Assembly (NCBI GenBank): GCA_018902385.1
Contig: JABSSW010000104.1
Coordinates: forward strand, 1 to 27,756
Length of the DNA stretch: 27,756 nt
Origin: Physcia stellaris
Taxonomy: Eukaryota > Ascomycota > Lecanoromycetes > Caliciales > Physciaceae
Reading direction: 5' to 3'
Shown: in pieces, positions 19,189 to 27,756 of the stretch
Layout of the letters: each line of letters begins with the position of its first letter
How positions within the stretch are numbered: the stretch's first letter is position 1
Notes under the pieces: model-generated
The model's database searches: none
The model's input: the letters and a program-made list of their open reading frames with translations, nothing else
What the model was told of the DNA's origin: nothing
Translations under genes and position numbers: made by a program

Positions 19189-20123
19189 ATGATTCGAAAT
19201 CATCACGAAACAATTTTTTTCGAATTTTTTATTTCGATGAAACAACGTTTCAAAACGTTACGTTTTAATGTGAATCGTATGTTGCACGAAATCAATGACA
19301 ATTTTTTCGACGAAAATTTCGTCGAGCAATTCAAACGTCGTCGATTTGTTTCAACGATCGAATTCATAAAAATGAAAAATAACGAAATTATTCATTTTTT
19401 GAACATTGTTATCATCGATCAATTGAAATGATAAATCAATTCAAAAATTATCGATTTTTTGAAAAAATTTGATCGATTACGCATTGATCGTGACAATTAT
19501 TTAAATGTTTTGATTCAATATCAAAATTTATACAATATCGTCAACGTCGATCGTGACGAATTGATCAATACAAACGTTCAATTCGATGAAATTCGTAAAA
19601 AATGAATACATTGAAAATTAATTACGAACAAACGCGTGATCGATTTTTAATCAAACAACACGATTACATTTTTTTCAAAAAAAATCACGACGTTGTGTTA
19701 ATCACGATTCGCGATCGTACACGAAATTTTAATGACGACGATAAAAATAACGACGACAAAATCAACGTATTTAATTTTTTTAATAAAAACAAACGACGTT
19801 CAAAAATTCATTCAAATTTTTTTAAATTCATCGACGAAATGAAATTTATTTGACATGTTTGAAAAACAAAAATGCACGATAAAATGACAATCAACGTTGA
19901 TTATTACGACACGAACATGATCGCAATCATTATTGTGATTGATTGAATTGAAAAAAATATCGAAAATCACATACAATCGATATATAATATCGACATGAAT
20001 CATTTCAAAAATTGACATATAATGTTGAAATTTTTGAATTTCATTTTCGAAAATTATAATTTCAAACGCAATATGCGTATTCAATTTCGAATATTGATCA
20101 TAAATATTCAAAATTTTCAATTT
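19189..20123 (+). pseudogene. relic B: Gag, N-terminal and capsid part
   Basis: Frame 19,189-19,431 starts MIRNHHETIFFEFF and is coiled-coil-like. Frame 19,602-19,853 includes an Asp/Asn-rich stretch and then NKNKRRSKIHSNFFKFIDEMKFI, which fits the start of Gypsy capsid (RSxKxPDPPxFTDGxxxTW). The same frame continues after TGA at Trp: KTKMHDKMTINVDYYDTNM, then IENHIQSIYNIDMNHFKN, TGA, HIMLKFLNFIFENYNFKRN and MRIQFRILI. This is the retrotrans_gag-type helical region. It is cut at 20,123 by element E. Confidence 0.8.
20119..20123. repeat. target-site duplication of element E, left copy (AATTT)
   Basis: AATTT, repeated exactly at 23,233-23,237 after the right LTR. Confidence 0.85.
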
Positions 20124-20308
20124 TGTTAAACAGACATGAACAATGATTGCATGAATTGCGTTCAATTTTTAAATATAAACAAATCGAAAATTTTGATGTG
20201 TGCGATGTCAAGACATTAAACTCAATGAAAACGCATTAAATTTTTTTTCGTCAAATTATATCAATTGAATTTTTGATCATTTTTTTGCGAAAATTGTATT
20301 TTTCAATA
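20124..20308. repeat. element E LTR, left copy
   Basis: 185 bp. About 15 differences from the right copy by my alignment, 13 of them C/T or G/A. The terminal CA has become TA. Confidence 0.88.
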
Positions 20309-20431
20309 TTTTTTTACAACATTCGTTTGTGTTTTCTGTTTAAAACAAATATTTTGATCATTTTGAAATTTTCGTGCAAACTTTTTTAACGATGCAAATT
20401 TTGATGTTTGAAATTTTTTCAAAACGATAAA

Positions 20432-20628
20432 TTTTGAAATTTTTTCAACGATACGTTGTTTGAAATTTTCGAACGAATTTTTTCAACGCGACAAATTTTC
20501 GATCTATTGAAAAACGTGAATGATTATCATTGTTGTCGACAAATTTTTTCAACGAAATGATTTTTGAAACTTTTTCAACGATGCATTGTTTGAAATTTTC
20601 GAACAAACTTTTTCAACGTGATAAAATC
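20432..20628. repeat. two 68-bp imperfect direct repeats inside element E
   Basis: 20,432-20,499 and 20,561-20,628 share TTTCAACGATACGTTGTTTG / TTTCAACGATGCATTGTTTG and then GAAATTTTCGAAC. They lie 129 bp apart. Confidence 0.75.
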
Positions 20629-21243
20629 ATACATCGATGCGAAAATTGCAAAAACGAACGAATCGAAATTCGATACACGTATTGATTTGAAATATGACGT
20701 AAAATCGAATTGTAAAACGTGCGATCGAATGATTGAAAACGTTCGAGATTTTGAATTTGTTTCTTTTTGAGATGACGCATCGATGTGAAATTTGATATTT
20801 AAAATTGAATAAACGATACATCATGAAACAAATATTTTTCGTTTGAATATTGTCGTTGAGACGAAAATATTATTGCAACACATTGACGACTCGTGTTGTA
20901 ATTCATTGATTTCACAAATGTTTCAAATTTTTTATTTCACATTGCGATTTCGTTGACGCAATATCTATGTAATTTGACTGTAAAAAATTCAAAAAATATG
21001 TCAACGAAATGAAAAAAATGAAAAATGATCGAGAAATCGATAAAAAATAATGCATCGAATGCGCGACAAATTTTTGCGAACATACATCGATGCAAAAATG
21101 CAAATTCGAACTTTTCGATTTTGATTAAAATTTGTCAAAAAATCAAATCGATTAATATGCGAAAAGATTCGATATTTTCAACATTATTCGTTCTTTTTGA
21201 TCGAATTTTTGTTTTGCGAAATCAAGATGTAATCTGATTGCAT

Positions 21244-21422
21244 AATACGTTTTTTCGAAACGATATTATGTAATTTCAAATTATTCGTGATTGTATAATA
21301 CGTTTTTTCGAAATCGTATTATTTGACGTCAAATCGTTATAACAAATTCATTAAAGATACGTTTTTGAAACAGACTCATTGTTGTTGCTGTAATTGTACA
21401 ATACGTTTTTCGAAACGATATT
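21244..21422. repeat. three near-palindromic hairpin repeats inside element E
   Basis: Copies at 21,244-21,267, 21,297-21,320 and 21,400-21,422 read AATACGTTTTTTCGAAACGATATT with small changes. Each can fold with arms AATACGTTT / AAACGATATT around a short loop. A partial fourth is at about 21,355-21,375. Each full copy is preceded by a form of ATTGTATAAT or ATTGTACAAT. Confidence 0.75.
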
Positions 21423-22700
21423 GTTACGCATTTTGTTTTTTTTCTTGTCACGTTTGATCGTTTTTTTTGTTTTTTTCTGTTTCGTATTTATCGTTCGATA
21501 ACGAATCGCAAAATGTAAAAAGTAAATGAATTATCGTGTTAAATCAAAACGAAGCAACAACAAAGAAAAACAATCAAATTTTTACAAATCAACAAAACAA
21601 TAACGAACAACTTTTAGCTTTTTTAGATCAATGATTCTTTTAAAGCAAAATTGAATAAACGATAACAAAACGAAAAGCGAATAAACAATAAAACAACAAC
21701 ATGTTGAATTTTTTCAAAAATGATTCTTTTCAAATGAGTGTTAAAACGAACGAAAAGAATAAAAACAAATAAACACGATTTAGAACTTTTTCGAAATAGT
21801 GACTTTTTCAAAGTAGAAAAATCACTAACGAAAAGTTCGAAAACAACAATTTTTGTGACTTTTTCAAATCAATATTCTTTCAAAAAAAAATTTCATGAAT
21901 ATTTCATTGTTTTCGATTCTCGAGACGATCGATGTGAATCAATTATTAAACAAATAAATGACGAAATGTTCTTGACAACGTTTGCAAATTGAATTGAATG
22001 AAAAATTTTCGAAAATCGAGAAATGTGAATCGAAATCGAGAATTTGCGCGAAAAATTTTCGCGAACATGTGTAAATTCTAAAAATTTCGAATTTGATCGT
22101 TTTGAAAACAAATAAAATCGTTCGCATTGAAATATGACGTAATGCGAATTTGTATGAAACGATCGTTGTTTTTAAAATTGCATATGTCAAAATTGCGCGA
22201 AAAACATGCGCGCATTCGATGTTGTTGCAAATTCATTGATTTCGACTTTTCAAAAAACATGCGATGTAAATCATTCACGATCAGATTGAAAATTTGAAAA
22301 CAATTGATGAAATGAACAAATCGACATTTTTTGCATCAACAGATTTCGATTTTTTGACGTGTGATATTCATCGCTTTTATTTTTTGTTATGTTTTTGTTT
22401 TTAATTTTTTCTTTAACGTGTTGTTGAACAAAACGAATAACGAAATCGAAAAATGAATAAAATGTCACGTGCGACGATCGACTAGATGTTTCGATCGAAT
22501 GACGATTGACGAATGTCAATAAAATAATTGTTTCGATATTTAGCTAATTAACGATTGACGTGTTATTGAAATAATCGTCGTATAAAATTAAATAACGAAT
22601 GATCGAGTAAATGCAATGATTGAATTGACATTTTTCAATTTTTCTGTTTTCAACGCAAAATCGTGTAAATTCTTTCTATTGTCGTTTATTCATTCATTGA

Positions 22701-22885
22701 ATTGATGATCGAATCTGTATTTGTGAAGTTTTTTTCACAATTTTAACGCGATCGAACGATGAGTTTTTTTTCACAATCGTTTTCATTCGCAAAATTGATG
22801 ATCGAATTCGTTGTAAATTTTCTTTATTGTTTTGACGCGATCGATCGATGAATTTTTTCTCATTGTCGTTGATTTTCGTGATTCG
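22701..22885. repeat. two ~90-bp imperfect direct repeats inside element E
   Basis: Starting at 22,701 and 22,795, both read ATTGATGATCGAAT, then ACGCGATCGAACGATGAG or ACGCGATCGATCGATGAA, then a T run and CACAATCGTT or CATTGTCGTT. Confidence 0.7.
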
Positions 22886-23047
22886 TATCGTGATCGAATC
22901 GATGCGATTATAAATGCGAATTCGCGTACGAAAAGATTCAAATTTCTAAAAACACAACAATTCACGATTTGTCAAATCGAATTGCTTTGTCAAAACAATT
23001 GCAACATCATTGTCACGAACAACATACGTTAATTCGAGTTCATAATT

Positions 23048-23232
23048 TGTTAAACAAACATGAACAATAATTGCATGAATTGCGTGTAATTTCTAAATAC
23101 AAACAAATCGAAAATTTTGATGTGTGCGATGTCAAAACATTAAACTCAATGAGAACGCATTAATTCTTTTTTCGTCAAATTATATTAATTGAATTCTTGA
23201 TCATCTTTTTGCGAAAATTGTACTTTTCAACA
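23048..23232. repeat. element E LTR, right copy
   Basis: 185 bp, TGTTAAACA to TTCAACA. Same length as the left copy and about 92% identical by hand alignment. Confidence 0.88.
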
Positions 23233-23237
23233 AATTT
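23233..23237. repeat. target-site duplication of element E, right copy (AATTT)
   Basis: Exact match to 20,119-20,123. Relic B gag resumes here. Confidence 0.85.
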
Positions 23238-23700
23238 TTTTATTTCATTTTTTTTCGTTTTAACAATTCAATCAATTATATCGAAATCATCAAAATCGAA
23301 AAATTAATGAATTTTTTTTTTTGAAATTTGAAAAAAAAAACAATGAATATTTATTTTCGCGAATTCATTACGTTCGACGAGATTCGAATCATTTTGCAAC
23401 AAATATACAATCGACAATTAAATTTTCGAAAAAAAATCGCGACACGTCAACAACGTTTTGAATTGTTTCAATTCAAATCAATTTTTGTCGTTTCGATTTC
23501 GATGTTTTTTACGAAATTTGTTATTTCGATTTTTTTCGTAAAATTTGTCGTTTATTTTCATTTTAACGTTGAAATCAAAATTCGTAATTCGATGATTGAC
23601 AAATTAATCGTCACGAACAAATGTTTCATATGCGATACAATCGATCACGTATAAAAAAATGTTCGAACGTTTACAAATATCAAAAACGTTATTAACACAA
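23233..23700 (+). pseudogene. relic B: Gag C-terminal part with zinc knuckle
   Basis: After element E, Gag continues: MNIYFREFITFDEIRIILQQ, IYNRQLNFRKKIATRQQRFE, a low-complexity Ser/Phe/Val stretch (from Ser/Ala/Pro), then KCFICDTIDHV at 23,614-23,652. The last block is a CCHC nucleic-acid-binding knuckle, CxxCxxxGHxxxxC, with Gly read as Asp. A TAA follows His-Val and the last Cys is not in frame. Confidence 0.78.
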
Positions 23701-23757
23701 AATGCAAATGTTTTACATAAATTTAATCAACGAATCGAGCGAATTTGATTCGAAAAA

Positions 23758-24156
23758 TTGATAATTCACATCAAAAACGCGATTGATAAATGTTTAAAAG
23801 AATTTTTTATTCATCATGACGAATTGTTTGATTTTTTTGTCAAACGATTTTTAATCATCAATTGTACGTTGTCATTCAACGATAATAAACATAAATTAAA
23901 ATTTTTAATAAACATTGATGCAATTGATTATGTTTTCATTGATAAAAAAATTGCGCAATTTGTATGCAACATGTTAAACATAAATTTCGTATTTTTATTA
24001 AAATCGAAATTTATTATTGAATTCGACGATCGTCAAATTTTTTTAATAATTTATGTCATTTATTTCAAATTGACAATTGATTTGCATTTCGAATTGACAA
24101 TTTTTTTGTTCATTATCGATTTGAACAATCATTCGATAATTTTAAAAAAATCGTGA
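23758..24156 (+). pseudogene. relic B: aspartic protease
   Basis: A 132-codon open frame contains LKFLINIDAIDYVFIDKKIA at residues 47-66, the retropepsin active-site region. The expected DTG/DSG is read as N52-I53-D54, so the catalytic Asp and Gly are both replaced, each by a change the local rule predicts. VCNMLNINFVFLLKSK, IIEFDDRQI and LTIFLFIIDLNNHSIIL follow and fit the flap and C-terminal ILG region. Inactive. Confidence 0.82.
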
Positions 24157-24729
24157 ATGAACAAACATGAAATTATTTTGAATATGATTTACGATAAATT
24201 AATTTTTAAATCGTTCAAATGTAATCATTATAAAAATATATTTATCAAAACAATGCAAATTCGACGTTTGAAAATTTTTGATTCAAATCGTCGATAAAAC
24301 GTATTTAATTGACGTCGCGATATTTTTTTATCGAAAACAAATAACGCGAAACATATTGTTATAATAAAATTTCGATATACGATTTTATTTCGTTCGTAAT
24401 TTAGTTTTTCAACGTTTTATATACAAAACGAATCAAACGTATTCGATTCAAAATGTTTCGATTGTTTTATTCATTCGAAAATCGATCAAAATGACGAATC
24501 GTTCGTCGTTAAATCAAATCATTCAAAAATTGATATTATAACGATTACGAAAACGACATTCGTCAAAATTTTTTTTGAAAAAACAACGCAATAAACGTTG
24601 AAAAATCAAAAAACAACAATTCGAAATTTTTTCATTTTCGAAATTGAATTTAAACGATTCAATGAATATCGCGATAATTGATGCGATTTTTTTTGTTTAT
24701 TCGTCGATTTCAAAAATCGAAAACAAAAA
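24157..24729 (+). pseudogene. relic B: protease-RT linker, unreadable
   Basis: About 570 bp between protease and RT with no long frame. It lies in the pol interior and should be the poorly conserved linker. Confidence 0.5.
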
Positions 24730-25640
24730 ATGCAATGTTTTTTCATTACGATCAATCAAATCGATTTCGCATTCAAAATATTGCGAACAAATTTTGAATC
24801 GTTGAAAATTGTCGTCATGATCAAAAAAATTTTGAAAAACGAACAAATCAAATCGATTTTTGAACGTATAATGAAAAAATTATCGAAATATTTCAAACAT
24901 TTGTCAAAAATATTTGATTTTCAAAAAACAATTGAATTGTCGTTGCATCGAATTTACGATCACAAAATCGAATTTTTAAACGATGACAATATATTGTTTC
25001 GAAATCGAATATATTTTTTGTTCGAATTTAAATTTCAAAAATTCAAAAAATATTTGAAAAATAATTTTTCAAAAAATTTCATCGTTTTCAATCAAACAAC
25101 ATACGTTTCGTTCGTTTTATTTGCAATTAAATTAAATAATCAATTACGTTTGTGTGTAAATTATCGACGATTTAATCACATCACGAAACGCAATCGATAT
25201 TTCATTTTTTTGATGAAAAAAATTTTGATTAAAATGCAAAATTGCAAATATTCGATCAAATTGAATATTATATCGATTTTCAACAAATTTCGAATGAATG
25301 AAAAAAATGAAAAATTCATCACGTTCGTTATTTTCATGAAATCGTACAAATATCGAATATTAATTTTCGAATTCATCAACGAATTCGCGAATTGACAATA
25401 TTACATGAACGATTTGTTGTTCAATTTTTTGAACGATTTTTGTCAAATTTATTTAAATGATATTTTTATTTACAACAAATTCAAAAAAAAAGCACATCGT
25501 TCACGTTCGTAAAATATTGAAAAAATTCAAAAAATCGAATTACAAATGAATATTGAAAAATGAAAAGTTTTTAAAAAAAATGACATTTTTGAACGTCATA
25601 TTATCGATGAATGATTTTCGCATGAATTCGAAAAAATAAA
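24730..25640 (+). pseudogene. relic B: reverse transcriptase
   Basis: A 221-codon open frame starting at 24,730 reads LSLHRIYDHKIEFLNDDNIL, then QLRLCVNYRRFNHITKRNRY and ISIFNKFRMNEKNEKFITFV, then YKYRILIFEFINEFAN and a TGA at the expected Trp. The same frame continues MNDLLFNFLNDFCQIYLNDI. The YLDDI box is read as YLNDI, codon AAT at 25,456, so the first catalytic Asp is Asn. The frame stays long because Gln codons are not lost. This is the best-preserved RT in the window. Confidence 0.93.
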
Positions 25641-26235
25641 AATTATTGTCAATTAAAAAGATTTTACAAATTTGAAAAAAATGCAAATTTTCGTGAGTTT
25701 CGTCAATTTTTACAAACGATTCATTCGTGATTTTTCGAAAAAAACTCGAATTTTCATTCGAATGATCAAAAAATTCGTGAATTTCGAATGAATTGTTGAA
25801 ATCGAAAAAATTTTCAATTTTTTCAAAAAAACGATAATCGAAATTTTCATCTTACGACATTACGATCGAATCAAACAAATTATTTTGAAAATTGATTTTT
25901 TTGATTACGTCAATGCGAAAATATTATTTCAATACGACGACGAAAAAATTTTACATTTCGTTATTTTTTATAATCGTAACATGATTTTAATCGAATGCAA
26001 TTACGAAATTTATAACAAAAAATTGTTGATCATTATTCGTTGTTTAAAACATTGACGTTTTAAATTTGAAAACATTGAAAAATCGATCAAAATTTTCATC
26101 GATTACAAAAATTTGAAAATTTTTATAACGTCAAAGAAATTAATTTTTCGTCAAATTCGTTGAACAATTTTTTTTTCGAAATTTAATATTGTCATTCAAT
26201 TTCAATTCGAAATTCCAAACGTTAAAACAAATACT
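25641..26235 (+). pseudogene. relic B: RNase H and linker
   Basis: The plus-strand frame continues with MQIFVSFVNFYKRFIRDFSK (RT connection), then ILFQYDDEKILHFVIFYNRN, IECNYEIYNKKLLIIIRCLK, TGA at Trp, SIKIFIDYKNLKIFITSKK and IRQIR-type text before another TGA. The pattern matches Gypsy RNase H: [24 protein letters not shown], then [24 protein letters not shown]. It ends at FQFEIPNVKTNTLI. Confidence 0.85.
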
Positions 26236-27600
26236 TTGATTTTTATGTTTGATTCACGATCAAAAAACGATATTGACGAACGACATCAATATCGAAAACA
26301 AATATTGTTTATTTCGAAACGATTCGAAATTCACATGATGAAAATTGACGAATTTATTTACGAACGAGTTTTTGTTGTCAACAAAATTGACGATGATTGC
26401 ACGATTTATCGTGAAATTATCGAACAAAATTTCATTTCAATGAATGAAATTGATTTACGAAATTGCATTGAAAAAAATGACGTTTTGTATCGAAAAAATC
26501 GATTTTGAAAATTCGTCGATATTTTTTTATTCGTTGATTTTTTCAGAAAAATTCATGAATTTTTTGTTTCGAAACATTCAAATTTTAATTGCATGAAAAA
26601 TTTTATACGTCGCGATTATTATTGATTCAATATACGCAAAACGATTCGTCGATACGTATTTAATTGTTATAAATGTCAACGCACGAAAATTTTCAAAAAT
26701 CGCAAAAACGATTTGTTTATTTTTTTGATTATATTTTTGCAACATTGAATCGATATATCAATGAATTTCATTATCGAATTGTTCGACGTTCACGATCATA
26801 ATGTCATATGCACGATAATTGATAAATTTAACAAAAAACGTCATTATGTGATTTGTATCGTCGACGACAAAAATATCAATATTGAAATCACGATTAAAAT
26901 ATTCATCAATTACGTATTTCGTACATATGAATTATTTTTTTTTATAACGTTTGATCGAGATTTTCAATTTATATCGTTCGTTTGACAAACATTTTGTCGA
27001 ATTTTCGACATCAAATGTAAATTTTTTCATCGTTTTTCATTTAAAAATCGATAAACAAATCGAAAAAATCAATCAAAATATCGAAAAACAATTGCGACAA
27101 TATTGCAATTACATGCAAAACGATTGAAATATTTAATTGTTTATAATCGAATTTGCAAACAACAACGCAATATTTGCAACAACAAAATTATTTTCATTTT
27201 TTATCAATAAAGATTTTCATTTTCGTATAAATTTTTCATCAAATTTTATCTCGTATGTTACAACGAGAAAACGATTTTTGATTATCAAAACAAAAAATAT
27301 TATTGACACGATGCAAAATATTTTTAATTATATACGAAATTATGCAAAAATGATTCAAAAACGTATAACAATTCAAATCAACAAACATCGAAAAATCGTA
27401 AAATACGTCGAAAAAAATTTCGTTTTTTTCGATCGACGAAACATCAAAACGATCAAATCGTTTGACAAATTCGATGACAAAAAATTAAATTTTTACAAAA
27501 TATTACAACGTATGAACAATTTATATCGATTCGAATTGTTTGAAATTATACATATTTACGATGTGTTTCATTGTTGATTTTTACGCAAAAATTTTCGTGA
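26236..27600 (+). pseudogene. relic B: integrase
   Basis: Frame 26,236-26,508 gives RHQYRKQILFISKRFEIHMM, YERVFVVNKIDDDCTIYREI and MNEIDLRNCIEKNDVLYRKN. The H2C2 zinc domain follows, with RDYY, a TGA at Trp and YVFNCYKCQRTK. The core starts at 26,761 as MNFIIELF with Asn for the catalytic Asp, then IIDKFNKKRHYVICIV and FFITFDRDFQFISF, where the second Asp is kept. Frame 27,137-27,577 reads MFIIEFANNNAIFATTKLFS, YVTTRKRFLI, NFVFFDRRNIKTIKSFDKFD and ILQRMNNLYRFELFEIIHIY. Confidence 0.92.
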
Positions 27601-27659
27601 TTCATTCGAAAATCAAATCAATAATTTTTTTGATTTTGTCATAATCAACGAAAATTTCG

Positions 27660-27756
27660 AATAAGAAATGAACGATATTTTGAAATTTCGATATTATTAC
27701 AATCATTTTTATCATGAATCGTGTTTGTATGATTGTATTGATTGATTAATTAAACG
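27660..27756 (+). pseudogene. relic B: start of chromodomain, cut by window edge
   Basis: After a TAA at expected Trp the translation reads EMNDILKFRYYYNHFYHES, matching the chromodomain start of relic D (KFDDILQFRYHYYRLQY). The window ends within it. Confidence 0.65.

Larger units (their letters stand above)
20124..23232. mobile_element. element E: non-coding LTR element inserted in relic B gag
   Basis: 3,109 bp bounded by two 185-bp LTRs (TGTTAAACA to TTCAACA/TTCAATA) with a perfect AATTT duplication. About 2.74 kb lies between them. I find no Gag, RT, RNase H or integrase motif on either strand; open frames are short and of biased composition. The interior is instead built of internal repeats and near-palindromes. 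This makes it a non-autonomous element of LARD type (large retrotransposon derivative). Strand is undetermined because neither a primer-binding site nor a polypurine tract is clear. It keeps moderate CpT and ApG, so it is younger than B. Confidence 0.88.
19189..27756 (+). mobile_element. relic B: saturated chromovirus (Ty3/Gypsy), gag interrupted by element E, cut by window edge
   Basis: The plus strand shows Gag (19,189-20,123, resuming 23,233), a zinc knuckle, protease, RT, RNase H, integrase and the first part of a chromodomain at the right edge. The order is that of Ty3/Gypsy. Nearly all stops fall at expected Trp codons; Gln codons are kept. CpC and CpT are absent over long runs. Neither LTR is recognisable in the window. 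Integrase and chromodomain parts resemble relic D closely, so B and D are the same clade. Confidence 0.88.

Noticed and set aside
20124-23232. CRISPR-like array in the spaced repeats
   Set aside because: Repeats are few, imperfect, unevenly spaced and bounded by LTRs with a target duplication.
14741-27756. Mitochondrial or bacterial-endosymbiont origin suggested by low GC
   Set aside because: Gypsy chromoviruses with chromodomains, LTRs and 5-bp duplications are nuclear and eukaryotic; the C/G context rule explains the low GC.
1-27756. Canonical CpA-directed RIP as sole cause
   Set aside because: CpA and TpG are abundant and Gln codons survive, while CpC and CpT are lost.

Overview
This window looks like a transposon-filled, AT-rich compartment of a filamentous ascomycete (Pezizomycotina). 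It is a stack of nested LTR retrotransposons, nearly all destroyed by a strand-symmetric C-to-T process resembling repeat-induced point mutation (RIP). I see no ordinary host gene, tRNA or rRNA. The only open frame with balanced base use is inside a young LTR element at 11,910-14,410. Family names rest on motif recognition by eye; no database search was possible.

Layout. Relic D (+ strand, about 2,031-11,430 and possibly further left) is a Ty3/Gypsy chromovirus whose pol is cut by element A. Element A (- strand, 2,188-9,857) is a full-length chromovirus-like Gypsy element with LTRs, primer-binding site, Gag, a zinc finger, protease, RT, RNase H, integrase and chromodomain, all broken. Removing A rejoins D's pol in frame at a candidate 5-bp target duplication. 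Element C (11,910-14,410) is intact in structure: 163-bp LTRs, a perfect ATCGT duplication and one 473-codon gene, but no gag-pol. Relic B (+ strand, 19,189 to the right edge) is a second chromovirus, cut in gag by element E (20,124-23,232). E has 185-bp LTRs, a perfect AATTT duplication and no recognisable coding capacity. About 1-2,030 and 14,741-19,188 are saturated relic DNA that I cannot assign.

Two observations stand out. First, the mutation process is not canonical RIP. In saturated stretches C survives only before a purine (CpA, CpG) and G only after a pyrimidine (TpG, CpG); CpC, CpT, ApG and GpG are almost absent. Hence Trp codons became stops while Gln codons survived. Second, the element C protein joins a BIR-like zinc domain, a charged coiled coil, a C2H2 finger and a C-terminal PCNA-binding (PIP-box) motif, followed in frame by one UAG and a second C2H2 finger. 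C shares its primer-binding site and the sequence before its 3' LTR with A, so it is probably a non-autonomous relative mobilised in trans.

The insertions are layered. B and D are saturated, A and E are intermediate, and C is almost untouched: its LTRs differ at only three sites, all C/T where the C is followed by C.
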